From: Sphingobacterium sp. R2
Lineage (GTDB): Bacteria; Bacteroidota; Bacteroidia; Sphingobacteriales; Sphingobacteriaceae
Direction: 5' to 3'
Length of the DNA stretch: 64,000 bases
Assembly: GCF_040760075.1 (NCBI RefSeq)
Contig: NZ_CP142884.1
Span: 1,302,001-1,366,000 of the forward strand
Numbering within the stretch: the stretch's first letter is position 1; each line of letters opens with the position of its first letter. The notes beneath the pieces are model-generated. The model did no database searches. It was not told the origin of the DNA and saw nothing but the letters and a program-made list of their open reading frames with translations. Positions 8,592-17,021 of this stretch are shown here, piece by piece. The translations under genes were made by a program, and so were the position numbers.

Positions 8592-9866
8592 ATGAATATC
8601 CTAATAATCGGTTCAGGAGGTCGTGAATCGGCCTTTGCCTATAAATTGTCGAAAAGTCCACGTTTAGATCAATTGTTTATTGCTCCAGGCAATGCAGGAA
8701 CGGGGGCGTATGGTCAGAATGTAAATATTAAGGTTACTGACTTTGCAGCTCTTGCTACCTTCGTTCTGGAAAATAATGTGCACATGGTGCTGGTAGGTCC
8801 GGAGGAGCCCTTGGTTAAAGGTATTCATGATTACTTCTTAAACCGGGAAGACTTAAAGCATATCCCCGTTATAGGACCGCAACAGGAGGGTGCTCAGCTG
8901 GAAGGCTCAAAAGATTTTTCAAAGCAGTTTATGGATCGCCATGGTGTACCTACAGCAGCTTCGAGGTCCTTTGATGCGACATCCTTGGACGAAGGGCTGG
9001 CGTATCTTGAAACGCAAAAATTACCTATTGTGCTGAAGGCGGATGGTCTGGCTGCGGGTAAAGGGGTACTGATTTGCGAGACCCTAGAGGATGCTCAAGC
9101 TGAGTTAAAGGCGATGATTGCAGATTCTAAATTTGGGGAAGCGAGCCGGGTTGTGGTTGTTGAAGAATTTTTAAAAGGAATTGAATTGTCAGTTTTTGTT
9201 TTGACAGATGGCAATTCGTATAAAGTGCTTCCTTCTGCAAAAGATTATAAACGTATTGGGGAAGGCGATACAGGTCTAAACACTGGAGGCATGGGGTCGA
9301 TATCTCCTGTTCCTTTCGCGGATGAGACTTTTTTGAATAAAGTTGAAGAGCGCATTATCAGACCAACAGTAGAGGGACTTAAAAAGGATGGTATTCCGTA
9401 TAAAGGATTTATTTTTATCGGTTTGATGAATGTGGAAGGGGAACCTTATGTCATCGAGTATAATGTTCGTATGGGGGATCCGGAAACTGAATCCGTATTG
9501 CCACGAATTGAATCGGATCTGTTGGATTTATTGGAAGGTGTTGCTCAAGGCAATTTGGATCAACGCTCTTATACCGTATCGCCTCAAACAGCCGTGACAG
9601 TGATGTTGGTTGCCGGAGGTTACCCCGGAGATTATGAATCTGGAAAAGAGATCACCAATATTGAAAATGTCAAAGAATCCATCGTATTTCAAGCAGGTAC
9701 GAAGGAAGTAGAGGGCAAGATCGTTACAGCAGGTGGACGTGTCATTGCCGTGACCACATTACAGGATACTTTGTTTGAAGCCCTTCAACAGGCTACTGCA
9801 GATGCGGGAAGAATTTATTTTGAAGGAAAATACTTCCGAAGAGATATCGGTTTTGATCTTATTTAA
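8592..9866 (+). CDS. purD: Phosphoribosylamine--glycine ligase
   Basis: A full-length 424-residue GARS enzyme of the ATP-grasp fold. It joins 5-phosphoribosylamine and glycine with ATP, the second step of purine synthesis, in the cytosol. It starts with the typical [19 protein letters not shown] and has the signature [11 protein letters not shown]. The ATP-grasp glycine-rich segment [12 protein letters not shown] and the metal site [12 protein letters not shown] are intact. The start is supported by the TATCTTTG element directly upstream. It stands alone here; other pur genes are not in the window. Confidence 0.98.
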   Translation: MNILIIGSGGRESAFAYKLSKSPRLDQLFIAPGNAGTGAYGQNVNIKVTDFAALATFVLENNVHMVLVGPEEPLVKGIHDYFLNREDLKHIPVIGPQQEGAQLEGSKDFSKQFMDRHGVPTAASRSFDATSLDEGLAYLETQKLPIVLKADGLAAGKGVLICETLEDAQAELKAMIADSKFGEASRVVVVEEFLKGIELSVFVLTDGNSYKVLPSAKDYKRIGEGDTGLNTGGMGSISPVPFADETFLNKVEERIIRPTVEGLKKDGIPYKGFIFIGLMNVEGEPYVIEYNVRMGDPETESVLPRIESDLLDLLEGVAQGNLDQRSYTVSPQTAVTVMLVAGGYPGDYESGKEITNIENVKESIVFQAGTKEVEGKIVTAGGRVIAVTTLQDTLFEALQQATADAGRIYFEGKYFRRDIGFDLI

Positions 9867-9885
9867 AAAAATATTAAAATTATTT

Positions 9886-9915
9886 TTGGAATACTGATTT
9901 TAAGATCTATATTTG
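9886..9915 (+). promoter_or_regulatory. Promoter of tRNA-Glu (copy 1)
   Basis: TTG at 9886-9888 (-33) and TATATTTG at 9908-9915 (-7), 19 bases apart, upstream of the tRNA gene. The second tRNA-Glu copy has the same boxes with the same spacing. Confidence 0.7.
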
Positions 9916-9954
9916 CAACTCCAAAAACAACAATGTTATTGGAGTTGCTTAAAA

Positions 9955-10026
9955 GGCCCGTTCGTCTAGGGGTTAGGACGCAAGATTTTCATTCTTGAAA
10001 CAGGGGTTCGATTCCCCTACGGGCTA
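9955..10026 (+). tRNA. tRNA-Glu (anticodon TTC), copy 1
   Basis: A 72-base cloverleaf. The acceptor stem GGCCCGT pairs with ACGGGCT (one G-U), the anticodon stem CAAGA/TCTTG encloses loop TTTTCAT with anticodon TTC, and the T arm is GGGGTTCGATTCCCC. The 3' CCA is not encoded. The gene is identical over all 72 bases to the copy at 34129-34200. A strong hairpin terminator follows. Confidence 0.97.
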
Positions 10027-10051
10027 CAGATCTAAAAGTCAAAACATACAA

Positions 10052-10085
10052 AAGCCTGCAAATTAAATATTTGCAGGCTTTTTTT
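10052..10085 (+). terminator. Rho-independent terminator after tRNA-Glu copy 1
   Basis: Stem AAGCCTGCAAAT/ATTTGCAGGCTT (12 bp) with a 5-base loop and a run of T to 10085. Confidence 0.9.
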
Positions 10086-10901
10086 GTGTGTAAAAAAACT
10101 TTATTGACTCCCGTGACAGTTTATGGCTTACCAAAAGAGAGAGGTCAGCAGAAAACGAATGCGAGCCATCGAAAGCGAATTATAAAGTTAACCGCACAAA
10201 GAGTAAAACAAAAACTCTAAAGGTCTTGAACAAGAAACACTTTCCAAGAAGGTCAACATTCCGTCCATGATATTTATTAATAAACTGGTTGAGTTGCCAC
10301 ATATTTTTATCTTGATTTATAGGATACCGCCCTTCCTTATTGGATATGAATAAATCTAATTTATCAATTAGGAAAGGAAAACCGTGCCATATCTGCGATT
10401 AAAACCTACAGGGAACCAATACCAGACCAATTCCTGCTCTTTTCCCAGCATTGCTTGAACTTTCTTCGGGCGGGCTTCGGATCTGCCTCGGGAAAAATTC
10501 GAGGAAAATCCAAGTAAAAGCGGAATCCAATTCTATAGAAAGTAGGAGTTAATAGGGAGTTAGTGATGAAAAAGTGCCCTGAAATGATATCGCTACCCCC
10601 TGTCGGACAGCCGTTGAAACCGCCTCTGGGTTTCTTTTAGAAACGTTTAAGAGGGTTGGCACCTCTTGCACTGTCGAGATGCCCGTATATCAACGTTTTG
10701 GTTAGAAACTGATTTTGTCTTCAAAAAAAATGAGCAGAATCAAAATATGATAGCTCTAGCCAAACTATTTGTACCGACACGCAGTTTTTTACATATCTAA
10801 ATAGGGGCAGCTTTATGAAATGAGCATAATATAGTGAACATAAACATGCACTAAAACACACAACCCTATTACAAGAAGGGTAAAAATCTAAAAATATACA
10901 T
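10086..10901. other. Long gene-poor stretch behind a tRNA gene; possible relic of an integrated element
   Basis: About 800 bases with no convincing gene. Short open frames exist on both strands. One is a 24-codon plus-strand frame at 10566-10640 (MKKCPEMISLPPVGQPLKPP and four more residues). Another is an opposing minus-strand frame of about 75 codons over roughly 10430-10660 that follows a stop and has no usual start. The composition looks patchy compared with coding neighbours. The position directly 3' of a tRNA is a classic integration site, but I find no repeated tRNA 3' end downstream and no integrase, so a relic is only a guess. Confidence 0.4.
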
Positions 10902-11387
10902 ATGAGCACCCAAAAGCCGAGCTACCTAAACTTTGATAAAAACGACTATCCCTGGAAGCCCGATATTGATTATCGCTCGAAACCAGACGAATACCGAGTT
11001 GGTAAAGGAGAACAGGGGGTGTTGATCTGTGAGCCATATAAATCGGAAATTGGTCAGCATTGGCGCTTCAAAACTGAGGCCATTGCCGAGGAGAGCAGTG
11101 AGAAGATTTTCAATTTATTCGAGGATTATCTAAAAGCGGATGACTTTGTTGGAGCAGACATGGCACGCAAATATCTGCAGATGGGATACACGCGTGCACG
11201 TCGCTACGCCAACTATAAAGGAGGTAGAAAGTACGATAAGGAAGATGATTATGCGCTATTGGAACGTGGAACGGGTGATAGGGAGAAGGCTGCAGCGGCA
11301 GAAGTGTTCTATAAACGATGGAAGCAGGCAGAAGCCAATGTGCAATACGGTTCGATGAAAAAACGATGGAAGGATGAAAGGGGTTAA
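10902..11387 (+). CDS. DUF4385 family protein
   Basis: A 161-residue cytosolic protein that I recognise as DUF4385 from the conserved core [20 protein letters not shown] and the later [20 protein letters not shown]. The family is spread through bacteria and has no known function. The many conserved Arg, Lys and Tyr residues suggest nucleic-acid or nucleotide contact, which is inference. The start ATG is preceded by an A-rich leader. Its last 14 bases overlap the start of the DUF2256 gene in another frame, so the two are surely cotranscribed. Confidence 0.85.
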   Translation: MSTQKPSYLNFDKNDYPWKPDIDYRSKPDEYRVGKGEQGVLICEPYKSEIGQHWRFKTEAIAEESSEKIFNLFEDYLKADDFVGADMARKYLQMGYTRARRYANYKGGRKYDKEDDYALLERGTGDREKAAAAEVFYKRWKQAEANVQYGSMKKRWKDERG

Positions 11388-11514
11388 AAAGCAAAATCTA
11401 CCGCAGAAGATTTGCGCGGCCTGTGGAAGGCCATTCACCTGGCGTAAAAAATGGAAGAAAAATTGGGAGGACGTCAAATATTGTTCAGAGCAATGCAAAA
11501 AAAAGAAGACATAA
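11374..11514 (+). CDS. DUF2256 small zinc-ribbon protein (46 aa)
   Basis: A tiny gene starting at the ATG within the end of the DUF4385 gene. The product begins [20 protein letters not shown] and continues [20 protein letters not shown]. It matches DUF2256: Cys14 and Cys17 pair with Cys37 and Cys41 to make a probable zinc knuckle, with the family's FTWRKKW and KYCSE motifs. Members are small basic proteins. From memory, they are often encoded next to cryptochrome/photolyase genes in other bacteria. No photolyase is in this window. Function is unknown; the zinc site and basic surface fit nucleic-acid binding. Confidence 0.9.
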   Translation: MKGVKKQNLPQKICAACGRPFTWRKKWKKNWEDVKYCSEQCKKKKT

Positions 11515-11605
11515 TAACTTGTCTATTCACGCTACGACATACTTAAATACGATACCTAAAGTGTTCTATTAAAAACTTCAAGAAGCTTTTATCTGTTACT
11601 ACACT

Positions 11606-11848
11606 ATGAAGCAAGAGGCAATAATTAAAAGCATCTTATCAGCTGCCGAAGCCCGTGGTCGCGAAAAGACATTCTGTCCTTCTGAAATTGCCAGGGAACT
11701 TTTTCCAAAGGATTGGCGTGCACATATGCAAGAAGTTGTTGATGTAGCAATTTCATTGCAGATGCAGGGGAAAGTTTTAATCACCCAAAAAGGAAAGACC
11801 ATTGATATCGATCATATCAAAGGGCCCATTCGTATAAGAAAAACTTAG
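11606..11848 (+). CDS. DUF3253 family protein (80 aa)
   Basis: An 80-residue protein matching DUF3253: RGREKTFCPSEIARELFPKD followed by DWRAHMQEVVDVA, and the family's ending GPIRIRK. It looks like a small winged-helix fold, as HTH-like segments surround PSEIAREL and a beta wing follows (KVLITQKGKTID). Function is unknown. It lies 91 bases after the DUF2256 gene on the same strand and may be in the same transcript. DUF3253 and DUF2256 genes are neighbours elsewhere too (recalled), which supports a shared role. Confidence 0.85.
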   Translation: MKQEAIIKSILSAAEARGREKTFCPSEIARELFPKDWRAHMQEVVDVAISLQMQGKVLITQKGKTIDIDHIKGPIRIRKT

Positions 11849-12427
11849 CGGAAGCAAACTCAATCTGCTTCTAGAATGACCCATCGCTGAAGAGAATGTA
11901 GTCATGATACAAATCCGCATATTATTGAGATAATTCTATCCTATCGGAATCGTTACAATATCTAAATTTGATTAATCAATTATAGAAAGAAAAAAACCTT
12001 AGAGAAGCATTTAAAAAATCGAGTTATAAATTAATCATCCATCTTCTTTGTGAAGAAGCTAATGCAGACCTTGGGAAAGGTATTGTTGGAGGTCAATATG
12101 AATAGCGGGAATCAAATAGAAAATTATTAGAACTATAAATTTAAAAAACCAAAAGACTTTGAAACTATTGTCGTAAAGTCTTTTTTTAGCTTAGGATAGC
12201 TAATACCATTTAGCTTTTTAGAAAATAACCAATTATGTATACGTCAAAATTAAGCGTTCGCCCAATGATGGGGCGGGCATCAATCCGTTCGTCCTAAAAT
12301 TACCCTAGAATAGCTGGTATGTATTGCTAAAAAACGAATGAATATGTATCAAATCGGTGAGTCTAGGATTCATGGAAGGTGATATACTTATGTTTATAAA
12401 AATAAACTCTAATCAATTAACAACCTT
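11849..12427. other. Intergenic region before the Sus-type operon
   Basis: No complete gene. A minus-start frame ending with TAG at 12103-12105 reads KEKNLREAFKKSSYKLIIHL and onward to GGQYE after an in-frame stop, with no usable start codon, so it may be a gene remnant. A hairpin terminator follows at 12151-12187. Nearer the operon there is an imperfect GC-rich dyad (CGCCC...GGGCG, around 12258-12277). I see no clear TAnnTTTG element before the ATG at 12428. Confidence 0.5.
12151..12187 (+). terminator. Hairpin with T-run
   Basis: AAAAGACTTT at 12151-12160 pairs with AAAGTCTTTT at 12175-12184, followed by more T. It could end a transcript from the DUF genes or from the remnant upstream, insulating the Sus-type operon. 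Confidence 0.7.
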
Positions 12428-13885
12428 ATGAGAACTAAACAGATAGCGGCTAATAATGGATTCCTAAATCGGTTGATTTGGGCCATTACAGTGCTTATTT
12501 TGGGCTTTGGAAGCTGTAAGAACGATAATGTTGGCAGCATTTCAGAGGGTATGCCCTTTGATCCTTCACAACCTGTTGTTGTCTCGGACTTTGCGCCTAA
12601 ATCAGGTGGTATGGGGCAACGACTGGTGATTTACGGGAAAAATTTTGGAAACGATCCAAAAAATGTGCAGGTATTTATCGGGGGCAAAAAGGCTGTGGTG
12701 ATCAATGCTCTGGGTGAATCTCTTTATTGTCTGGTACCAAAACAGGCGTTTAAAGGGGATATAGAAGTGCGCGTGGGCGCTCAAGAAAAGCCTGTTATCG
12801 GTAAGGCACAAGAGCCTTTTGACTATCAGCGTAAATTGGTGGTGTCGACGCTGGCAGGTTATCGAAATTCACGTGGCGATGAGCCTTGGAAAGACGGGAA
12901 GTTTAAAGATGCTGATCAGAACAAGATGGCAAGTGGTTTTTGGCTTTCTTCTTTTATGAAGTTTGATCCGCTAAACCCAAAGCATCTATGGATGACCTTC
13001 GATAATAATAATGGCCTATACCTGATCAATTTCGAGGATAGCACAATTACTAAAAAACGGTCGGATTTTGATCGCCCTCGTAGTGTCGACTTTTCTGTAG
13101 ACGGCAACTATATGATTGTTTCGCAGGACCGTGGTGGGGAAAATGATGAATCTACCTTGTTGTTTTCGCGAGCAAGGAATTTCCTCGATAAGGAAGTCCT
13201 GACAAGAAGCAAACAATGCAATGGAGCGTCCATTCATCCCGTCAATGGTGAAATGTACTTTAATAGCTACGCGAAAGGGGAATTTTACCGCTTTGACCTC
13301 AATCAATATTTCACAGATAAGACAACAAAGGCAGAGTTTCTATATGTTATTCAGGATCCACAATGGGAGTACCGGGCTATCATTCATCCCAGTGGAAACT
13401 ATGCTTATATCTTGGTAATCAACCAGGGTTATATGATGCGTGCCGATTACAATTGGGAAAAGAAACGTTTTAACCAGCCTTATCTGGTTTGCGGAAAAGT
13501 TAGGGAATCGGGGTACAAAGATGGTGTGGGTTCGTCCGCTCGTGTCAATGAACCATACCAAGGTGTATTCGTGAAAAATCAAACCTACGTAGCAGCGGGA
13601 AAACCTGATCAGTATGACTTTTATTTTACGGACCAGATGAATCATGCGATTCGTGTGCTTACACCAGAGGGGGCTGTAACCACATTTGCAGGTCGGGGAA
13701 GCTCAAGCCTCAATGGCAACCCTTATGGTTATGTCAATGGCGATTTGAGAGAGGAAGCGAGATTTGACCGCCCATCGGGAATCGCTTACAATGAGCAAGA
13801 AGGAGCTTTTTATATTGGCGACCGCGAGAATCGACGCATCCGTAAAATCGCGTTAGAGGATATGGATGAAAATAACCAAGATTAA
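12428..13885 (+). CDS. TIG/IPT and NHL-repeat lipoprotein of a Sus-type operon
   Basis: A 485-residue lipoprotein (hydrophobic stretch then lipobox with Cys30, GFGSC). Residues about 50-135 form an IPT/TIG immunoglobulin-like domain (VVVSDFAPKSGGMGQRLVIY). The rest looks like a beta-propeller with NHL-type repeats; the clearest is near the C-terminus (FDRPSGIAYNEQEGAFYIGD). Such proteins usually sit on the cell surface and bind ligand. It is the first gene of the operon, 11 bases ahead of the SusC gene. In other Sus-type loci the binding lipoproteins tend to follow SusD, so leading the operon is slightly unusual. No catalytic motif is visible. Confidence 0.85.
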   Translation: MRTKQIAANNGFLNRLIWAITVLILGFGSCKNDNVGSISEGMPFDPSQPVVVSDFAPKSGGMGQRLVIYGKNFGNDPKNVQVFIGGKKAVVINALGESLYCLVPKQAFKGDIEVRVGAQEKPVIGKAQEPFDYQRKLVVSTLAGYRNSRGDEPWKDGKFKDADQNKMASGFWLSSFMKFDPLNPKHLWMTFDNNNGLYLINFEDSTITKKRSDFDRPRSVDFSVDGNYMIVSQDRGGENDESTLLFSRARNFLDKEVLTRSKQCNGASIHPVNGEMYFNSYAKGEFYRFDLNQYFTDKTTKAEFLYVIQDPQWEYRAIIHPSGNYAYILVINQGYMMRADYNWEKKRFNQPYLVCGKVRESGYKDGVGSSARVNEPYQGVFVKNQTYVAAGKPDQYDFYFTDQMNHAIRVLTPEGAVTTFAGRGSSSLNGNPYGYVNGDLREEARFDRPSGIAYNEQEGAFYIGDRENRRIRKIALEDMDENNQD

Positions 13886-13896
13886 CCTGTGATAAG

Positions 13897-16800
13897 ATGA
13901 TGAATAAAATAGTACTTACATGTATGTTACTCCTCTGTGCCACTTTCAGTGCGCTGGCACAGGATGTTTTGGAAGTAACGGGTGTCGTTGTGGACGCTCA
14001 AAAGGCACCAATTGTTGGTGTCAGCATCTTTGTGAAGGATGCGCCGGGGTTAGGAACAACAACAGATAATAAAGGGAGTTATCGGATAAAAGTAGAACGA
14101 TACAAGACGCTGGTCTATTCATCTGTTGGTTACAAAAAGCAGGAAATACTGGTGAAAGATAATCGCGTTATCGACGTGACACTGAATGAATCGGAGACCA
14201 GTGTGCTCGATGAAGTTGTCGTAACCGGAACAGGTACCCAAAGAACACTGACATCGACTGCCGCAACCAGTAGTGTTGACGTCAACGCTATGAAAGGAAA
14301 TCCAACATCGAGTATCAGTAATGCTTTAATTGGAAATGCGCCCGGAGTTTTAGGTATGATGCAATCTGGTCAGCCAGGAAAAAATATTACCGAGTTTTGG
14401 ATCCGCGGTATTTCAACCTTTGGTGGAGGGGCTTCTGCTCTTGTTTTGGTTGATAATATTGAGCGGAATATCAATGACATCAATATCGAAGATATTGAAA
14501 CCATTAATATCCTGAAAGATGCCGCTGTGACCGCAATCTACGGTTCCAGAGGGGCAAATGGTGTCGTTTTAATTACAACAAAGCGCGGTAAAGATGGTAA
14601 GATCAGTATTAATTTTAAAGATGAGAATATCTATAATAGCCGTACCATTACACCTGAATTTGAAGACGGCGTTACCTATGCTAATCTATTGAACGAGGCA
14701 CGTATTACACGAAATTTTGCCCCGATTTATCAACCTGAGGAATTGGAAATACTACGTTTGGGATTGGACCCGGATCTCTATCCCAATGTAAATTGGAAAG
14801 ATTTATTGCTCAAAGACGGCGCGATGACTTACCGGGCGAATCTGAATATGACAGGCGGTGGAGCCACAGCACGTTATTTCCTTTCGGGAAGTTATATCGA
14901 TGAAGGTGGTATGTATAAGACCGACGAAACGCTACGGAATGATTACAATACCAACGCAAATTACAAAAGGTATAATTATCGGTTGAATACAGATATTAAC
15001 GTAACCAAAAGTACCGTGTTAAAAATAGGTATTGCAGGCTCTCTCAATAAAAGAAATAGTCCAGGTTTAGGTGATGATGATTTTTGGGGTGTGTTATTCG
15101 GATATTCTCCCATTCGCACGCCGGTAATCTATTCAAATGGTTATGTTCCTGCGATTGGGACAGGAAATCAGACCAATCCTTGGGTAGTTGCTACACAGAC
15201 AGGATACAATGAAAATTGGCAAAATAATATACAGACCAATATTTCTATTGAACAAAATTTTGACTTTATAACTAGAGGGTTACGTTTTAGGGGAATTATT
15301 GGATATGATACCAATAACGATAATACGATATCCCGACGCAAATGGCCTGAGCAATGGCGGGCAGAACGCGCCCGTGATGAAAATGGAAATTTGATCTTTA
15401 CGCATATTTCAAATCCGCGAGAGTTATACCAGGCCAGCAGTGCCAGTGGCGAGCGACGCGAATTTTATGATATGATGTTTAACTATGATCGTAGTATCGG
15501 GAATCATACTGTTGGCGCCGTGGCCCGTTTTACCCGTGACGCACTTATTCGCACAGTCAATCTTGGTGATGATATTAAAAATGGAATTGCAAGAAGAAAT
15601 CAGGCCTTAGCTGGGCGGGTAACCTATAACTGGAAGTCGCGTTACATCGCTGATTTTAATTTTGGCTATAATGGTTCGGAAAATTTTGCTCCGGGTCGAC
15701 AATATGGTTTTTTTCCTGCGGTTTCTGCAGCCTGGAACATCGGCGAAGAGCCATTTGTGAAAGATAATATTTCGTGGATGAATATGTTCAAGATCCGGTA
15801 CTCCTGGGGAAGAGTAGGTAACGATCAGTTATCCGGTGGCGCACGCTTCCCTTATCTATCGACAATCAGTGAAATCGGACGTTTTGAAGACCAGGTATGG
15901 ATTCCTGAAGGGGGGTATCAGTGGGCAGACTATGGTTTCGACCGATACTATGGCGGAATGAAATATAGTCAGGTATCTTCCTCTAATGTGACCTGGGAGA
16001 TGGCGACTAAAAAGAACCTGGGATTTGATCTGGCGCTTTTTAAAGATAAGATAGTTGCTAATTTAGATTTCTTCAATGAGGAACGCACGGGCATATATAT
16101 GGCTCGAAATTATTTGCCTGCACTGGTAGGATTAGAATCTATACCAAGCGCGAATGTGGGAGCGGTAAAATCAAGAGGTTTTGATGGACGCCTACTATAT
16201 AACCAGAAAATGGGCGAAGTCAATTTAACTGCCAGAAGTAATATTACCTATAGTAAGAATGAAATCACGGAGATCGATGAGGAATATAACGTGTATGGCT
16301 ATCAAAACCAAAAAGGCTATCGGGTTGATCAGGCAAAAGGACTCATTGCTTTAGGCCTATTCCAAGATTATGATGACATACGCAATAGTCCTAAGCAAAC
16401 ATTTGGCAACTACCAACCAGGCGATATTAAATATAAGGATGTTAATGGTGATGGCATCATCGACGACGGTGATCGTGTCGCTATCGGAGCAACAAGACGT
16501 CCGAATCTAGTCTATGGTGTCGGGGCGTCAGCAAGCTGGAAGAACCTGGATATTAGTGTGCACTTTCAGGGATCTGGTAAATCGACGTTCTTTACCTATG
16601 GAAAGACAGTTTATGCGTTTAGTGAAGGTGAATGGGGACAAGTGTTGAAGGGGGTAATGGGCGATAACCGTTGGATTTCGGCTGATATATCCGGTGATCC
16701 ATCGACAGAAAACCCGAATGCTTCTTATCCGAGGTTGAGTTATGGTCCTAATCCAAATAACTTTAGAGAGTCAACCTTTTGGTTGAAGAATGGGCAATAC

Positions 16801-17010
16801 CTTCGTTTGAAAACCTTGGACATCGGGTATACCCTGCCCAAGCAAATGACCAACCGGATAAAAATCAATAGCATCCGTTTGTTTTTAGTTGGTTCAAATT
16901 TGCTGACCTGGTCAAAATTCAAACTTTGGGATCCGGAGCTAGCGACGCCGAGGGGCGAAGATTATCCATTACCTAAATCGTTTACATTTGGTATCAATGT
17001 CAACCTATAA
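13897..17010 (+). CDS. SusC/RagA-type TonB-linked outer membrane transporter
   Basis: A full-length 1037-residue protein: signal peptide (to about residue 21, ending SALAQ), a carboxypeptidase-regulatory-like domain (about 28-105), a TonB plug (about 108-235; VVVTGTGTQRTL, then IRGISTFGGG and AIYGSRGANGVVLITTKRG), and a C-terminal beta-barrel ending in a short strand with a terminal Leu (GINVNL). It imports large ligands through the outer membrane with energy from TonB-ExbBD, together with the SusD lid encoded 11 bases downstream. The ligand cannot be read from sequence. No ECF sigma factor, anti-sigma or hybrid two-component regulator gene lies nearby. Confidence 0.96.
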   Translation: MMNKIVLTCMLLLCATFSALAQDVLEVTGVVVDAQKAPIVGVSIFVKDAPGLGTTTDNKGSYRIKVERYKTLVYSSVGYKKQEILVKDNRVIDVTLNESETSVLDEVVVTGTGTQRTLTSTAATSSVDVNAMKGNPTSSISNALIGNAPGVLGMMQSGQPGKNITEFWIRGISTFGGGASALVLVDNIERNINDINIEDIETINILKDAAVTAIYGSRGANGVVLITTKRGKDGKISINFKDENIYNSRTITPEFEDGVTYANLLNEARITRNFAPIYQPEELEILRLGLDPDLYPNVNWKDLLLKDGAMTYRANLNMTGGGATARYFLSGSYIDEGGMYKTDETLRNDYNTNANYKRYNYRLNTDINVTKSTVLKIGIAGSLNKRNSPGLGDDDFWGVLFGYSPIRTPVIYSNGYVPAIGTGNQTNPWVVATQTGYNENWQNNIQTNISIEQNFDFITRGLRFRGIIGYDTNNDNTISRRKWPEQWRAERARDENGNLIFTHISNPRELYQASSASGERREFYDMMFNYDRSIGNHTVGAVARFTRDALIRTVNLGDDIKNGIARRNQALAGRVTYNWKSRYIADFNFGYNGSENFAPGRQYGFFPAVSAAWNIGEEPFVKDNISWMNMFKIRYSWGRVGNDQLSGGARFPYLSTISEIGRFEDQVWIPEGGYQWADYGFDRYYGGMKYSQVSSSNVTWEMATKKNLGFDLALFKDKIVANLDFFNEERTGIYMARNYLPALVGLESIPSANVGAVKSRGFDGRLLYNQKMGEVNLTARSNITYSKNEITEIDEEYNVYGYQNQKGYRVDQAKGLIALGLFQDYDDIRNSPKQTFGNYQPGDIKYKDVNGDGIIDDGDRVAIGATRRPNLVYGVGASASWKNLDISVHFQGSGKSTFFTYGKTVYAFSEGEWGQVLKGVMGDNRWISADISGDPSTENPNASYPRLSYGPNPNNFRESTFWLKNGQYLRLKTLDIGYTLPKQMTNRIKINSIRLFLVGSNLLTWSKFKLWDPELATPRGEDYPLPKSFTFGINVNL

Positions 17011-17021
17011 AATCAAGAAAG

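Noticed and set aside
10721..10909. 62-residue minus-strand frame before the DUF4385 gene
   Set aside because: No start context, no motif, and it overlaps the DUF4385 start.
9955..12427. Integrated element bounded by tRNA-Glu repeats
   Set aside because: No repeated tRNA 3' end downstream and no integrase or mobility gene; kept only as a possible relic.
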